Source: Planctomycetaceae bacterium (GTDB taxonomy: Bacteria; Planctomycetota; Planctomycetia; Planctomycetales; Planctomycetaceae). From it: a stretch of DNA of 64,000 nt. Below are positions 42,423 to 51,729 of this stretch, in pieces. The translations under genes and the position numbers were made by a program. The first letter of the stretch is position 1; every line of letters begins with the position of its first letter. The DNA lies in the NCBI GenBank assembly GCA_021732415.1, contig JAKFVC010000078.1, forward strand, positions 1-64,000, read 5' to 3'. The notes beneath the pieces are model-generated. The model was not told where the DNA came from. It did not search any database and worked only from the letters and a program-made list of their open reading frames with translations.

Positions 42423-43826
42423 TCATCCCCGTTTGCGGGTTTGCCCCGACCGCTTCTTGCCTTGCTTCTCTGGTCGAAACTGTTTTTCCCGGGGCGGCTG
42501 CCGGCGAGGTTTAATGTCCTGCCCCACTGCTGATCGTGGCGCGGTGGTCTCTTTGTTTTCTTTGGCGACTTCCTTTTTGGATCGGCCGCGACGATGGCGG
42601 GTTTTCGCGCGATCGCTCGGGGCTTCACGCTGCAACTCAGGGGCCCGCGTCGGGGCTGGGGGATACTCCGGATGATCTGTTTCCACGAGCAGAACGCAGC
42701 GAATAAAACGCTCGATGGCTCGCAGGGCGTCCTCATCCTCAGGCTCGCAGAAGGTGACCGCGATCCCGCGATTACCCGCGCGTGCCGTGCGCCCGATGCG
42801 ATGCACGTAGGTCTCGCAATCGCGCGGAACATCGTAATTCACGACGTGCGTGATACCGTCGACATCAATTCCTCGTGCTGCGATATCCGTAGCGACGAGG
42901 ACATTCACCCGATTGGCTTTGAAATCGGCCAGGGCCTTTTCACGCATCAACTGAGTCTTGTCGCTGTGAATGGCGTCGGCCTTGATGTCATGCCGAACCA
43001 GTTGCCCGGCGACTCGGTCTGCATGATGCTTCATCTTGACGAACACCAGCACGCGGCTGGCTTGGCGCGACATCAAGAAATGCATCAACAGTTGCAGCTT
43101 GTTGTGCTTTTCGACATGATAGACGTATTGGTCGACCGCTTCGACCGTGGGATGTTCAGGGGCCACATGGATCTCGGCCGGATCCTGCAGGATGCTCGAT
43201 GCGAGATCGACGATGTCCGGCGGCATGGTGGCTGAAAAGAACAACGTCTGCCGTGCGGTCGGCAGTTCGCGGATCAGTTCGGTGACATCGGGCAGGAAGC
43301 CCATATCGAGCATCCGGTCGGCTTCATCGAGTACCAGGATCTCGACATATCCCAAGTCGACGTGCTCTTGCTTCAACAGATCCAGTAAGCGACCCGGTGT
43401 GGCCACCAGAATGTCGACACCCGGCTTGAGCGTCTTGATCTGTCGCGTGGCGCCGACGCCGCCGAAGACTAATGCGTGTCGCAGCGGACTATGCTTGCCG
43501 TAGGTCCGAAAGCTTTCGTCAACCTGTGCGGCCAGTTCCCGAGTCGGCGTCAGGACGAGGGCTCGGACCTTGCGAATCTGGTTCTTCGGGGGCTGGCGGC
43601 ACTGAGTCAACCGATGGATCACGGGGAGAGCGAAGGCGGCCGTCTTGCCGGTTCCTGTTTGAGCGCAGCCCAAAACATCCCTCCCTTCCATGATGAGCGG
43701 AATCGCCTGCACCTGGATGGGGGTAGGGACGGAGTAGCCCGTCTCGCGAATCGCCTTCACGATCGGTTCGGCCAGATCAAACTCGTAGAACGAGTGTTCC
43801 GATTCTTCTTCCTGCTCGTGATCCAT
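42423..43826 (-). CDS. DEAD-box RNA helicase (RhlE-like)
   Basis: A 467-residue ATP-dependent RNA helicase. Motifs seen in order: Q-motif (VPTPIQVQAIPLI), I (AQTGTGKT), Ia (PTRELAAQ), II (LDEADRMLDMGF), III (FSATMP), IV-V (VLVATDIAARGID) and VI (HRIGRTARAG). The C-terminal 100 residues are basic and low complexity (REAPSDRAKTRHRRGRSK...), as in RhlE, and probably bind RNA. Likely roles are cold-shock, ribosome assembly or mRNA decay. Start: the ATG at 43826 precedes an acidic N-terminus (MDHEQEEESEHSFYEFD). The neighbouring gene diverges. Confidence 0.95.
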   Translation of the reverse strand: MDHEQEEESEHSFYEFDLAEPIVKAIRETGYSVPTPIQVQAIPLIMEGRDVLGCAQTGTGKTAAFALPVIHRLTQCRQPPKNQIRKVRALVLTPTRELAAQVDESFRTYGKHSPLRHALVFGGVGATRQIKTLKPGVDILVATPGRLLDLLKQEHVDLGYVEILVLDEADRMLDMGFLPDVTELIRELPTARQTLFFSATMPPDIVDLASSILQDPAEIHVAPEHPTVEAVDQYVYHVEKHNKLQLLMHFLMSRQASRVLVFVKMKHHADRVAGQLVRHDIKADAIHSDKTQLMREKALADFKANRVNVLVATDIAARGIDVDGITHVVNYDVPRDCETYVHRIGRTARAGNRGIAVTFCEPEDEDALRAIERFIRCVLLVETDHPEYPPAPTRAPELQREAPSDRAKTRHRRGRSKKEVAKENKETTAPRSAVGQDIKPRRQPPREKQFRPEKQGKKRSGQTRKRG

Positions 43827-43956
43827 ACAGCGCTGTCCGAACCTTTCCGATGAAATCGCTTCTCATTTTCCCTGTGATTTGCAATCGGGTATTGTAACGC
43901 ACTCACTGATGGTAAGGAATTGACGATATTTCGCAGTCCAAATCTGGGAACACGTT

Positions 43957-44970
43957 ATGCCGATCCGGTTGGGAATTCTGGGAATGTGGCACGTCCACAC
44001 CGCCGGACTGGTCGCGCAGATTGCCAAATACCCTGACGAATTTCAGCTCATCGGGGGTTTCGATCCTGAGCCGCAGGTCGTCTTACAGCGTCAGCAAGCT
44101 TGGAAGACGCTGCAGCCTCAATTCGTGTGGCATGCCTCAGCAGAAGATTTATTGCACGAAAAACTTGACGGTGTCATCGTTGAGGGGCGGGTCCACGAGA
44201 ACCTCAAGTGGGCCGCGATGGCTATCGACAGTGGTCGCCCCGTCTTGCTCGAAAAACCCGCCGGAGACCGCTTTCAACCGTTTAAAATGCTGCTGGAATC
44301 GGCACATCAAAAACATCTGCATGTGCAGATGATTTATCTGTTTCGCTATATGTCAGCGGTTCAGGAACTGCTGGCACGCGTTAAACGGGGGGAGCTCGGT
44401 CAGATCTACGAATTTCGTGGCCGGCTGCCCAAAGATCTGTCGAGCTACGATGAATATGTGCGCGAATTGAGCGGCTATCCGGGCGGTATCTTCTTCGAGA
44501 TGGCTGGACATCTGGTGGACCTGATCGTGGCCACGATGGGGAAACCCGTCGCGATTTCGCCCTTCCTCGCACATCATCACACGGTCTGTGACCCCGCGGC
44601 CACACGGCAGTTCGTCGATAATGGAGTCGCAGTCTTCACCCAGCAGCAGGGCTGGGGAATCATTGAGGTTCCCGCATTGGAAGTCGCGCCTCTCTCGCGG
44701 CGGATCGAAGTTTACGGGACCGAAGGAGCGTGCGTTATCCCACATTTGGGCAGCGGACACCTCGGCAACCGCCAGATACAACCCATTGATATCTTCCGTC
44801 GCGGCCAGGCGGATTGGGAGCGCATCGAGCTCCCCGCCGCCACGCTCCAGATCAGCGATCTTCGAGAATTCGCGGCCGTCATCACCGGGAAGAAATCGCC
44901 CGATTTTACTCCCGAACATGACCTCATAGTCCACGAGGCCCTGTTGCGAGCCAGCGGCATGTGGGAGTAA
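43957..44970 (+). CDS. Gfo/Idh/MocA family oxidoreductase (second)
   Basis: A 337-residue NAD(P)-dependent oxidoreductase. The N-terminal Rossmann strand is MPIRLGILGMWHVH, the EKP motif is VLLEKPAGDR and the C-terminal beta domain includes RRIEVYGTEGACVIPHLG. The family oxidises sugar-like substrates. It is only distantly like the copy at 23856..24962. The substrate is unknown. The gene is flanked by a divergent helicase and by an R7 repeat that starts immediately after its stop codon. Confidence 0.9.
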   Translation: MPIRLGILGMWHVHTAGLVAQIAKYPDEFQLIGGFDPEPQVVLQRQQAWKTLQPQFVWHASAEDLLHEKLDGVIVEGRVHENLKWAAMAIDSGRPVLLEKPAGDRFQPFKMLLESAHQKHLHVQMIYLFRYMSAVQELLARVKRGELGQIYEFRGRLPKDLSSYDEYVRELSGYPGGIFFEMAGHLVDLIVATMGKPVAISPFLAHHHTVCDPAATRQFVDNGVAVFTQQQGWGIIEVPALEVAPLSRRIEVYGTEGACVIPHLGSGHLGNRQIQPIDIFRRGQADWERIELPAATLQISDLREFAAVITGKKSPDFTPEHDLIVHEALLRASGMWE

Positions 44971-45037
44971 TGCCCCGTGGCGGACGCTGCTAGCGTCCGT
45001 GATACTCGGACGCTAGCAGCGTCCGCCACGGGGCATT
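44971..45037. repeat. GCTGCTAGCGTCC inverted repeat, family R7, copy 2
   Basis: The arms tgccccgtggcggacgctgc and gcagcgtccgccacggggca make a near-perfect hairpin around gtgatactcg. Identical in its core to 23785..23845. It sits directly after the oxidoreductase stop codon. Confidence 0.92.
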
Positions 45038-45288
45038 TAGGGCATGTGCTTTGCAGCAAATATCTGTTGTGCTGCCGAATTTCCTTAACAGCACTCACTG
45101 ACGGTCAAAATCTGTCATTATCTGCCATTAAATACCTGTAATCAGAACAACTTACGTCGATTTTGAGCTGCCTTTCTCAAGCTTTATCTTGGCAGTTTCG
45201 AGAACGCCCAGCATTGTGTAGGATGAATCGTTCGCACAAGTATGTGGTCTTTTGAAAAATGCCTGTTCTGAGAGGAAAGTATTGCGGT

Positions 45289-46569
45289 ATGCCGGATGTT
45301 ATCGAGGTGATCCCTGTTGCGGGCCCCGTTCAGGGGCGAATTCGTCCTCCGGGATCCAAGAGTCTCACCAACCGGGCCCTCATTGTGGCTGCGCTGGCGC
45401 AGGGGGCATCGCGTTTACAGGGAGTCCTCGACAGCCAGGATACTCGCGTGATGATCGACAGCCTGCGGCGATTGGGCTTGCAGGTTCAGCATGATGCGGT
45501 GGCGTGTACCGTCGACATCACGGGTTGCGGGGGGCAGATTCCCAATCAACAGGCCGACTTGTGGCTCGAGAACAGCGGCACCAGTATCCGGTTTTTGACC
45601 GCGATGTGTGCCTTGGGTCACGGAACGTATCGGCTCGATGGCAATGAGCGGATGCGGGAACGGCCGATCGGGGAATTGGTCAAAGGGCTCCAGCAACTCG
45701 GCGTGGATCTAGATTGCGAGCTCGGTACCGACTGTCCTCCTGTCGTCGTGCGAGCATCTGGATTGCAGGGTGGAATTACGCACGTTCCGGGCAGCGTCTC
45801 CAGCCAGTTTCTGAGTGCGCTGTTGATGGCGGCGCCGGCGGCGAATGGTCCGCTGGATATTCAGATTGACGGGCATCTCGTTTCGGAACCGTACATTGAC
45901 ATGACGATGGGGGTCATGGCCAAGTTCGGGGTTCAGGTGCAGACACCGCAACCCGGCCTCTATTGCATTCAGCCGCAAGCCTACAAAGCCAATCAATACG
46001 ACATCGAACCCGATGCCTCGGCGGCCAGCTATTTCTTCGCGATGGCGGCGATCACCGGGGGTGAGATTACTGTCGAAGGCTTGTCGAGATGGTCCCTGCA
46101 AGGTGACATCCATTTCGTCGAAGCCCTCGAACAGATGGGCTGCGCGATTCACTACGATCAAGATTCGGTGACCGTTCGCGGCAAGCCTCTACGAGGTATC
46201 GAAATCGACATGAATGCGATCAGCGACACAGCCCAGACCCTGGCGGTTGTGGCTCCGTTCGCGCAAGGTCCGACCCGGATCTATAACGTGAAACACATGC
46301 GGTTCAAAGAGACCGACCGCATCACCGCTTTAGTGACCGAACTGCGTCGACTCGGTCTACAGGTGGATGAAACGGACGACGGCCTGACGATTCATCCCGG
46401 CCCGATGAACCCGACGACAATCGCCACCTACGACGATCACCGCATGGCGATGAGTTTCGCATTGATCGGCTTGAAAACTCCCGGAATCCACATCGCGGAT
46501 CCGGGATGTACGGCCAAGACGTACCCTCGGTACTTTGAAGATTTGGCAGCATTGACGAAGTCAAAGTAG
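45289..46569 (+). CDS. aroA: 3-phosphoshikimate 1-carboxyvinyltransferase
   Basis: The EPSP synthase of the shikimate pathway, 426 residues (family about 427). ATG 45289 is preferred over 45259 because GAGGAAAG lies ten or so bases upstream and the family N-terminus starts there. It transfers enolpyruvyl from PEP to shikimate 3-phosphate. Motifs: [16 protein letters not shown] (substrate-binding Lys), [38 protein letters not shown] and [17 protein letters not shown] together with the RERPIGELV segment is typical. No other aro gene is nearby. It converges on the YdjY gene with eight bases between stops. Confidence 0.95.
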   Translation: MPDVIEVIPVAGPVQGRIRPPGSKSLTNRALIVAALAQGASRLQGVLDSQDTRVMIDSLRRLGLQVQHDAVACTVDITGCGGQIPNQQADLWLENSGTSIRFLTAMCALGHGTYRLDGNERMRERPIGELVKGLQQLGVDLDCELGTDCPPVVVRASGLQGGITHVPGSVSSQFLSALLMAAPAANGPLDIQIDGHLVSEPYIDMTMGVMAKFGVQVQTPQPGLYCIQPQAYKANQYDIEPDASAASYFFAMAAITGGEITVEGLSRWSLQGDIHFVEALEQMGCAIHYDQDSVTVRGKPLRGIEIDMNAISDTAQTLAVVAPFAQGPTRIYNVKHMRFKETDRITALVTELRRLGLQVDETDDGLTIHPGPMNPTTIATYDDHRMAMSFALIGLKTPGIHIADPGCTAKTYPRYFEDLAALTKSK

Positions 46570-46577
46570 CCATCACG

Positions 46578-47564
46578 CTACTTAGCGGGGGCCTTCTTCT
46601 CCCCTTCGGGCTTCTCAGCCTTGGGCGACTCCGTAGCTTTGGGTTTGCCAAAGACCGGGATCAGTTCGATCGTCACGGCCGTATCCACGTCCGGCAAGCG
46701 TTCGGTCCAGGCTTCGAACAGCAGTTCTTCGGCACCGTTTCCACTGCGAGAAGCGATGTCCAAGGTCGCGCTGCCGAAGTTGGCCACACAGATCAAATCG
46801 CCGTCTTCCGCGCGATAGTATTTCTCTTTAGTCTGCTCATCCAGGTAGTATCCGCTGCCGCCGAAGACCCAATGGGCATCCATCTGCCGCGGTTGCGTGC
46901 GAGCGTAAAAACTCTCAATGCATTTGCGGAAGGCCTTGTCCTGCGTCATCGCCAGATAGCGTTTCTTGGCTTCATCGGTCATCGGTCCGTACCAGAGCAA
47001 TTCCTTGTTCTTGGTATCGAATCGCATCTCATCGAGGCGTTCGGTGATCTTCACATCGGGCGGTAATTTCTCGAGTTTTTCCGAATAGAAGCGATACGTG
47101 ACATAGCGAATCAGTTCCTGGGCCGGTACGCGGTGAGCCTTGCCTTTGGGGTCCGTCCAGTTGACGAAGATATCGATCTGCTGCCCGGTGGGAGGTTTGA
47201 ACGCCGGATCGAATTGCACCGGAGTGCCCTGCTCTGCCCCGAGTGCCAACAGACCGGCATGTACGACGTAGGCCTTGGTGTCGACGCTGAGAATGGCTTC
47301 ATGCTCTTTGGTCTGCTTCAAGCAGCACAGGAGTTCCAGCGCCCCCTTCTTCAGACAGACGCGGCCTTTCAACACCAGACGCTTGTTGGCCACATCCAGG
47401 AGCACCGTTTCCTGTTTATTCAGCGGCTGGAGCTTGGCCGCGGCTGCCGGCTTGTCGCCAGCCGGTGCGGCAGGAGTCTTCTTTGCTGGAGCGGGATCTG
47501 CACCCAGACCGACACACAGCATTACCGCGCCTGTCCAGGCTCGCCATTGATGCGGAATTTTCAT
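46578..47564 (-). CDS. Exported YdjY-domain protein
   Basis: A 328-residue protein. ATG 47564 starts a signal sequence (MKIPHQWRAWTGAVMLCV...), three codons inside a possible start at 47573. The YdjY domain covers about residues 50-175, with VLKGRVCLKKGALELLCC, HEAILSVDTKAYVVHAGLLALGA and a PVQFDPAFKPPTG stretch. The C-terminal 150 residues hold RTQPRQMDAHWVFGGSGYYLDEQT. YdjY is named after an E. coli ferredoxin-like gene product and its role is unknown. The protein is probably periplasmic. An Ala/Pro linker follows the signal. It converges with aroA and diverges from the metallo-beta-lactamase gene. Confidence 0.85.
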   Translation of the reverse strand: MKIPHQWRAWTGAVMLCVGLGADPAPAKKTPAAPAGDKPAAAAKLQPLNKQETVLLDVANKRLVLKGRVCLKKGALELLCCLKQTKEHEAILSVDTKAYVVHAGLLALGAEQGTPVQFDPAFKPPTGQQIDIFVNWTDPKGKAHRVPAQELIRYVTYRFYSEKLEKLPPDVKITERLDEMRFDTKNKELLWYGPMTDEAKKRYLAMTQDKAFRKCIESFYARTQPRQMDAHWVFGGSGYYLDEQTKEKYYRAEDGDLICVANFGSATLDIASRSGNGAEELLFEAWTERLPDVDTAVTIELIPVFGKPKATESPKAEKPEGEKKAPAK

Positions 47565-47871
47565 TGCAGCCATCCTTATTTGCCGGGCGACAGCGTTTCA
47601 CCGCTGGTGAGCGGAATGGCGCTAGCCACCGGTGTTTTAGTATCAAACTTTATTGAATCACCGGCGGCTAGCGCCGTGCCGCTCATGAATCTCAAACCAT
47701 GTTCATTCCGGCATTGTACGGCGCCAAATCATTGTCAACGAGTCTGAATGGGATCGGAATCGCCGAACCCGGTTGCTAAAGTAAAGTACTCGGTCCGTTC
47801 GACGACCACGAACACAGACAACGGTGCGCCATTCAGCCTGCCGCTAATCTCCATGAAAGTACGATCCTCAT
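47565..47871. other. Intergenic region with one inverted repeat
   Basis: This 307-base gap between divergent genes contains the R10 inverted repeat (47606..47689). No other feature is recognised. Confidence 0.55.
47606..47689. repeat. GGCGCTAGCC inverted repeat, family R10
   Basis: The left arm gagcggaatggcgctagcca pairs with the right arm ggctagcgccgtgccgctca. Its core resembles R6 at 2070 and 37312 (GGCGCTAGCC followed by an acggt-like motif), so R6 and R10 may be one superfamily. Confidence 0.85.
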
Positions 47872-49266
47872 ATGAAAATCACCTTCCTGGGTGCCGCCGG
47901 AGAAGTCACTGGCAGTCAGCACTTGATCGAATGCGGTAAGCTGCGAGTGTTGCTCGATTGTGGTTTGTTTCAGGGGCATCGCACGGAATGCCGCCATAAG
48001 AATGAGACCTTCGCGTGCATCCCAACGGAACTTGACGCGGTGATCCTCTCGCACGCTCACGTCGATCACTGCGGTAATCTGCCGGGACTCTTTAAGGCTG
48101 GCTATCGTGGTCCGATCTTTTGTACCGCGGCCACGGCGGATGTTGCCGATCTCATGATGCTGGATTGCGCCAAGATTCAGGAAGAAGATTCACGCTACCT
48201 GATGCGGCATCGGGCGACGAATCTCCCACCGATCCTGCCCCTCTACACGATCGAAGACGCCGAACACGTGGCCCGGTTATTTGAACCGCTGTCGTACGGC
48301 GAATGGCACGAACTGGCTCCCGAACTGCGGATTCGGTTCCGCGATGCGGGGCATATTCTCGGCTCGGCGATTACCGAGATGGAGTTTCGCGAAAAGGGCG
48401 ACATTCGGCGAGTCGTTTTCACCGGTGACCTGGGCCGTCGCAAGCTGCCCGTGTTACGTGATCCGGAACTCATCGATGATTGCGAGATCCTGATCACCGA
48501 ATCAACCTATGCGAACCGAATTCATCCCGATCCCGGCGATTTGAAAGCCGCACTCTTAAAGATTATCCGCGAAGTCCACGGAACGGGCGGCAAGGTCATC
48601 ATTCCCGCCTTCGCCCTGGGACGCACCCAGAACGTCGTCTACTTTCTGAATGAGCTGTATAACTCTGGTGAACTGCCGAAAGTTCCTGTCTATGTCGACA
48701 GTCCACTCTCGCGCAAGCTGACCGCAGTCCATAGTCAGCACGTGGATATCCTGGATGACGACGCGCAGAAAATGCTGCATGAGGACGAAGACCCGTTCAT
48801 GTTTCCTGGCCTGCGTTACATCGGCAATCAGCAGGAAAGCATCGCGCTCAACAAGCAGCCGGGGTCGATGGTGATCATCGCGTCGAGCGGCATGTGCGAA
48901 AACGGTCGCGTGGTTCATCATTTGAAGCATGGGATCTCAGACCCGAAGAACATTGTCCTGATCATCGGCTTCCAGGCAGAAAATACTCTGGGCCGGCGCC
49001 TGGTGGAACATCGTCCGTATGTCCGCATTTTCAATCAGGAGTATCCACTGAAGGCACGCGTCGAAACATTAAACGGACTTTCAGCCCACGCCGACTCGGA
49101 AGATTTTCGCTGGTGGTGCGGGCACCTGGGCCGGAGTTCAGGAATCAGCCAGGCGTTTATCGTTCACGGCGAAGGCGAAGCGGCCCAGGCGATGGCGGGG
49201 ATTCTGCACGATTTCTGCGATCATGATCCGATTGTGGTGAAGAGATTCCAGACGGTGGAAGTGTAG
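47872..49266 (+). CDS. MBL-fold beta-CASP RNA-processing hydrolase
   Basis: A 464-residue metallo-beta-lactamase-fold enzyme of the RNA-metabolising group (Ysh1/RNase J relatives). The metal-binding motif is LSHAHVDHCGNLPGL. The beta-CASP insertion follows, with VIIPAFALGRTQNVVYFL and the MVIIASSGMCENGRVV and HLKHGISDPKNIVLI segments. The conserved His in LNGLSAHADSEDF is the RMMBL motif. It should cleave RNA endo- or exonucleolytically in the cytoplasm. It differs from RNase J in size and order. It could also act on other phosphodiesters. It diverges from the YdjY gene. Confidence 0.93.
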   Translation: MKITFLGAAGEVTGSQHLIECGKLRVLLDCGLFQGHRTECRHKNETFACIPTELDAVILSHAHVDHCGNLPGLFKAGYRGPIFCTAATADVADLMMLDCAKIQEEDSRYLMRHRATNLPPILPLYTIEDAEHVARLFEPLSYGEWHELAPELRIRFRDAGHILGSAITEMEFREKGDIRRVVFTGDLGRRKLPVLRDPELIDDCEILITESTYANRIHPDPGDLKAALLKIIREVHGTGGKVIIPAFALGRTQNVVYFLNELYNSGELPKVPVYVDSPLSRKLTAVHSQHVDILDDDAQKMLHEDEDPFMFPGLRYIGNQQESIALNKQPGSMVIIASSGMCENGRVVHHLKHGISDPKNIVLIIGFQAENTLGRRLVEHRPYVRIFNQEYPLKARVETLNGLSAHADSEDFRWWCGHLGRSSGISQAFIVHGEGEAAQAMAGILHDFCDHDPIVVKRFQTVEV

Positions 49267-49276
49267 GTTGTCCAGA

Positions 49277-49364
49277 ACCCGACTCGCAGAGTCGGGAATT
49301 TCCGTAGCCCGACTCTCCGAGTCGGGTGGTCTCTGAGGAGTACCCGACTCAGAGACTCGGGCAA
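49277..49364. repeat. Cluster of three GACTC palindromes, family R2
   Basis: Three R2 palindromes (acccgactcgcagagtcggg, gcccgactctccgagtcggg, acccgactcagagactcggg) lie in a row with short spacers. It is the densest array in the window. The spacers are too short and the units too palindromic for CRISPR. Confidence 0.88.
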
Positions 49365-49445
49365 CGGAGAGCGCGAACCTCATCGAAATTCGGTTGTCAT
49401 AGTACGTGATATCGCCCATTTCAATCTCGTGAAAGGAGACGGATC

Positions 49446-49505
49446 ATGTCACACAACCACTTCGAAGAACAGTCCTGCTTTCGAGCCCATGAGCAAACGT
49501 CGTAA
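49446..49505 (+). CDS. Possible 19-residue upstream ORF
   Basis: An ATG at 49446 preceded by GAAAGGAG with a seven-base gap opens a 19-codon ORF ([19 protein letters not shown]) that ends at 49505. Its end overlaps the SEC-C start codon at 49489 in another frame. The strong ribosome binding site serves this ORF and not the SEC-C gene, which suggests translational coupling. Alternatively the strong site is simply ill-placed for a GTG start at 49429. Confidence 0.35.
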   Translation: MSHNHFEEQSCFRAHEQTS

Positions 49506-49674
49506 GGGCTTCCCCTCGGAAACGCACGTCAAACGGGGCGAACGCCTCGTTCACGGCGATAAGCAACTCGAAGAAAAATTGGGCCGCAACGACCTCTGTC
49601 CGTGCGGCTCGAGCAAGCTCTTTAAACACTGTTGTCTCACGACGGGCCGGTTTCGACGGCAGTCGTCGGAATGA
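49489..49674 (+). CDS. SEC-C motif protein
   Basis: A 61-residue basic protein with a C-terminal SEC-C zinc motif, [19 protein letters not shown]. This motif in SecA binds zinc and mediates SecB and ribosome contact; in free small proteins its role is unclear. ATG 49489 begins [20 protein letters not shown]. The start itself has no good ribosome binding site, and an overlapping upstream ORF does. Small free-standing SEC-C proteins of about 60 residues are common in planctomycetes. Confidence 0.8.
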   Translation: MSKRRKGFPSETHVKRGERLVHGDKQLEEKLGRNDLCPCGSSKLFKHCCLTTGRFRRQSSE

Positions 49675-49971
49675 CTACTTTTAGAGAGTAATCTGGCGTA
49701 GCCATTGAAGAATAATCTCACGCAAAGGCGCCAAGGCGCAAAGTTCTAATGCTCAACTGGGCGAACGCTTTTTCTTCTTTGCGCCTTGGCGCCTTTGCGT
49801 GAGATATTCTGAATTCTTCCATTTGAGACAAGCAGATCCAGCGCAACTTCGAAATAGGCGTTTCGAGCTTGAATTGCCTGCACGGTGTCGCGATCTGCCT
49901 CGAATTCAGATACAAGTCTCGTACAGAGTTTTAGTCCTCCCAGTCTTCCTGGAAAACTCGCCGAGGCTGCT
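49675..49971. other. Intergenic region with one inverted repeat
   Basis: Nearly 300 bases with the R1 inverted repeat (49709..49810). The following 160 bases lead to the deacylase gene and hold no recognised feature beyond its GAGG ribosome binding site. Confidence 0.5.
49709..49810. repeat. CTCACGCAAAGGCG inverted repeat, family R1, copy 3
   Basis: Same arms as the copies at 3745..3838 and 21048..21143 with a third distinct spacer. Arms extend further here (agaataatctcacgcaaagg). Confidence 0.92.
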
Positions 49972-51660
49972 ATGCGATGGTTCATCAATGGTGTCGTAGG
50001 TCTGTGTCTGGCGATGGTATTGGGAGTGCCCTGCGCACTGGCGCAGGATGCGGCACCGACCCGCTATGACCTCATCATTCGCAATGGCCGGGTTGTCGAT
50101 GGGACGGGAAATCCCTGGTTTATTGGTGATGTGGGAGTGCAGGCCGATCGGATCACGGCGGTGGGTCGCATTCCGGCCGGTGCGGGGATTCGTGAGATTG
50201 ATGCCGCGGGGATGATCGTCTCGCCGGGGTTCATCGATATTCATTCCCACTCCGACATTTTGTTGTTAGAAGACGGTCTGGCCGAGAGCAAGATTCGTCA
50301 GGGAGTCACCACCGAAGTCCTGGGTGAATCAGATTCCGCGGCTCCTTCCCAAGGCAAGTTGGCTCCTCAAAAATTGTCCGTTCGCGGGAAGACACTTCGC
50401 TGGACGACCTTCGACGAGTACTTCAAGACCCTCGAACAAGAAGGCTCTGCGGTAAATGTCGCGTCGTATGTGGGGATGGGGCGAGTCTGGCGCTGTGTCA
50501 TGGGAGACTCGTTCGAACGTCCGACTGCCGAGCAACGCCAACAGATGCACGAACTGATCCGGCAGGCGATGGCCGATGGTGCGATGGGAATGTCGAACAT
50601 GCTGGCCACTCCTCCCGGGTTGCTGGCCACGACTGACGACATCGTGGAACTCTGCCGCGAAGTGAAAAAAGCGGGCGGGATTTATTCCTCGCACATCCGG
50701 AATGAAGGCTCGGGTGTGTTTGAAGCGATAACGGAAGCCATTGATATCGGCCAGCGCGCCGGCATTCCGGTCGACATCATTCATCTGAAGATTGCCGATC
50801 AAAAGTACTGGGGGCGAATGGGGCAGATCGTCGGTCTGATCGACGCAGCCCGAGCGAAAGGTGTTAATGTGCAGGCCAACGTCTATCCTTACACGCGGGG
50901 GAATAACGATCTTGCGAGCATCGTTCCACCGTGGGTTCATGAAGGGGGAACGGAAAAACTTCTGGAGCGACTTAAAGATCCGGCACAACGTCCGCGACTC
51001 AAGCGAGAAATCAAAGAGGGACTTCCCGACTGGTATAACCATTACACGGCGGTCGGCAGCGACTGGAGCCGCATGTTGATCAGCAAGGAGACCACCTACA
51101 AGGGGCTCACCATGGATCGAGTGCTGGCGTCGCGGGTCAAGGGAAAGACGCCGCCGCCCGATCTGGTGGACGAGTTTCTCGACTACTTGATCCAGGAGGG
51201 AGGCAGCGTCAGCACGGTCTACGCACATCACACCGAAGAGGATATGACGACCGCTTTGATGCAACCGTGGTGCTCAGTTGGATCGGATGGATCGGCCTAT
51301 GCCATTGATGGACCGCTACGACGCGGCAATCCGCACCCTCGCAACTTTGGGACCTTTCCACGTGTCCTGGGAGCCTATGTTCGCGAGCTAAAGGTGCTCA
51401 AGCTGGAAGATGCCATCCGCAAGATGACATCTCTCAATGCCAGCAAACTCGGCATTCGCGACCGAGGCTTGATCCGGGCTGGGAACTTCGCCGATCTGGT
51501 GATTTTCGACCCGGCCACCATCATCGACAAAGCCGCCTACACCGAGCCGTTTCAATATTCCGAGGGCATTCAGTTCGTGGTGGTCAACGGAGTGATCGTA
51601 CTCGAACGAGGAACTCATTCTGGCAAGAAGCCGGGTAAGGCCCTGCGGCATTCAAATTAG
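49972..51660 (+). CDS. Exported N-acyl-D-amino-acid deacylase-like amidohydrolase
   Basis: A 562-residue amidohydrolase. ATG 49972 gives a signal peptide (MRWFINGVVGLCLAMVLGV...) and follows a GAGG site. The amidohydrolase metal motif is GFIDIHSHSD (residues about 85-94). Lys and His ligands later lie around SSHIRNEG (about 240) and VDIIHLKIADQK. The C-terminal part carries VGSDGSAYAIDGP and the D-aminoacylase signature HPRNFGTFPRVLGAY. The family hydrolyses N-acyl-D-amino acids or hydantoin-like substrates. The exported location suggests scavenging of D-amino-acid derivatives, such as from peptidoglycan, which is an inference. Confidence 0.9.
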   Translation: MRWFINGVVGLCLAMVLGVPCALAQDAAPTRYDLIIRNGRVVDGTGNPWFIGDVGVQADRITAVGRIPAGAGIREIDAAGMIVSPGFIDIHSHSDILLLEDGLAESKIRQGVTTEVLGESDSAAPSQGKLAPQKLSVRGKTLRWTTFDEYFKTLEQEGSAVNVASYVGMGRVWRCVMGDSFERPTAEQRQQMHELIRQAMADGAMGMSNMLATPPGLLATTDDIVELCREVKKAGGIYSSHIRNEGSGVFEAITEAIDIGQRAGIPVDIIHLKIADQKYWGRMGQIVGLIDAARAKGVNVQANVYPYTRGNNDLASIVPPWVHEGGTEKLLERLKDPAQRPRLKREIKEGLPDWYNHYTAVGSDWSRMLISKETTYKGLTMDRVLASRVKGKTPPPDLVDEFLDYLIQEGGSVSTVYAHHTEEDMTTALMQPWCSVGSDGSAYAIDGPLRRGNPHPRNFGTFPRVLGAYVRELKVLKLEDAIRKMTSLNASKLGIRDRGLIRAGNFADLVIFDPATIIDKAAYTEPFQYSEGIQFVVVNGVIVLERGTHSGKKPGKALRHSN

Positions 51661-51729
51661 AGCGTTTAACGATTTCATTTGTGGCGAGATCGGGCAGGCC
51701 AGATTCAAGAATCTGGGCTGCCCATCGCA

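Noticed and set aside
49277-49364. Three regularly placed repeats that could suggest a CRISPR array
   Set aside because: The units are palindromic R2 elements with very short, unequal spacers and no cas gene nearby; this is a repeat cluster and not CRISPR.
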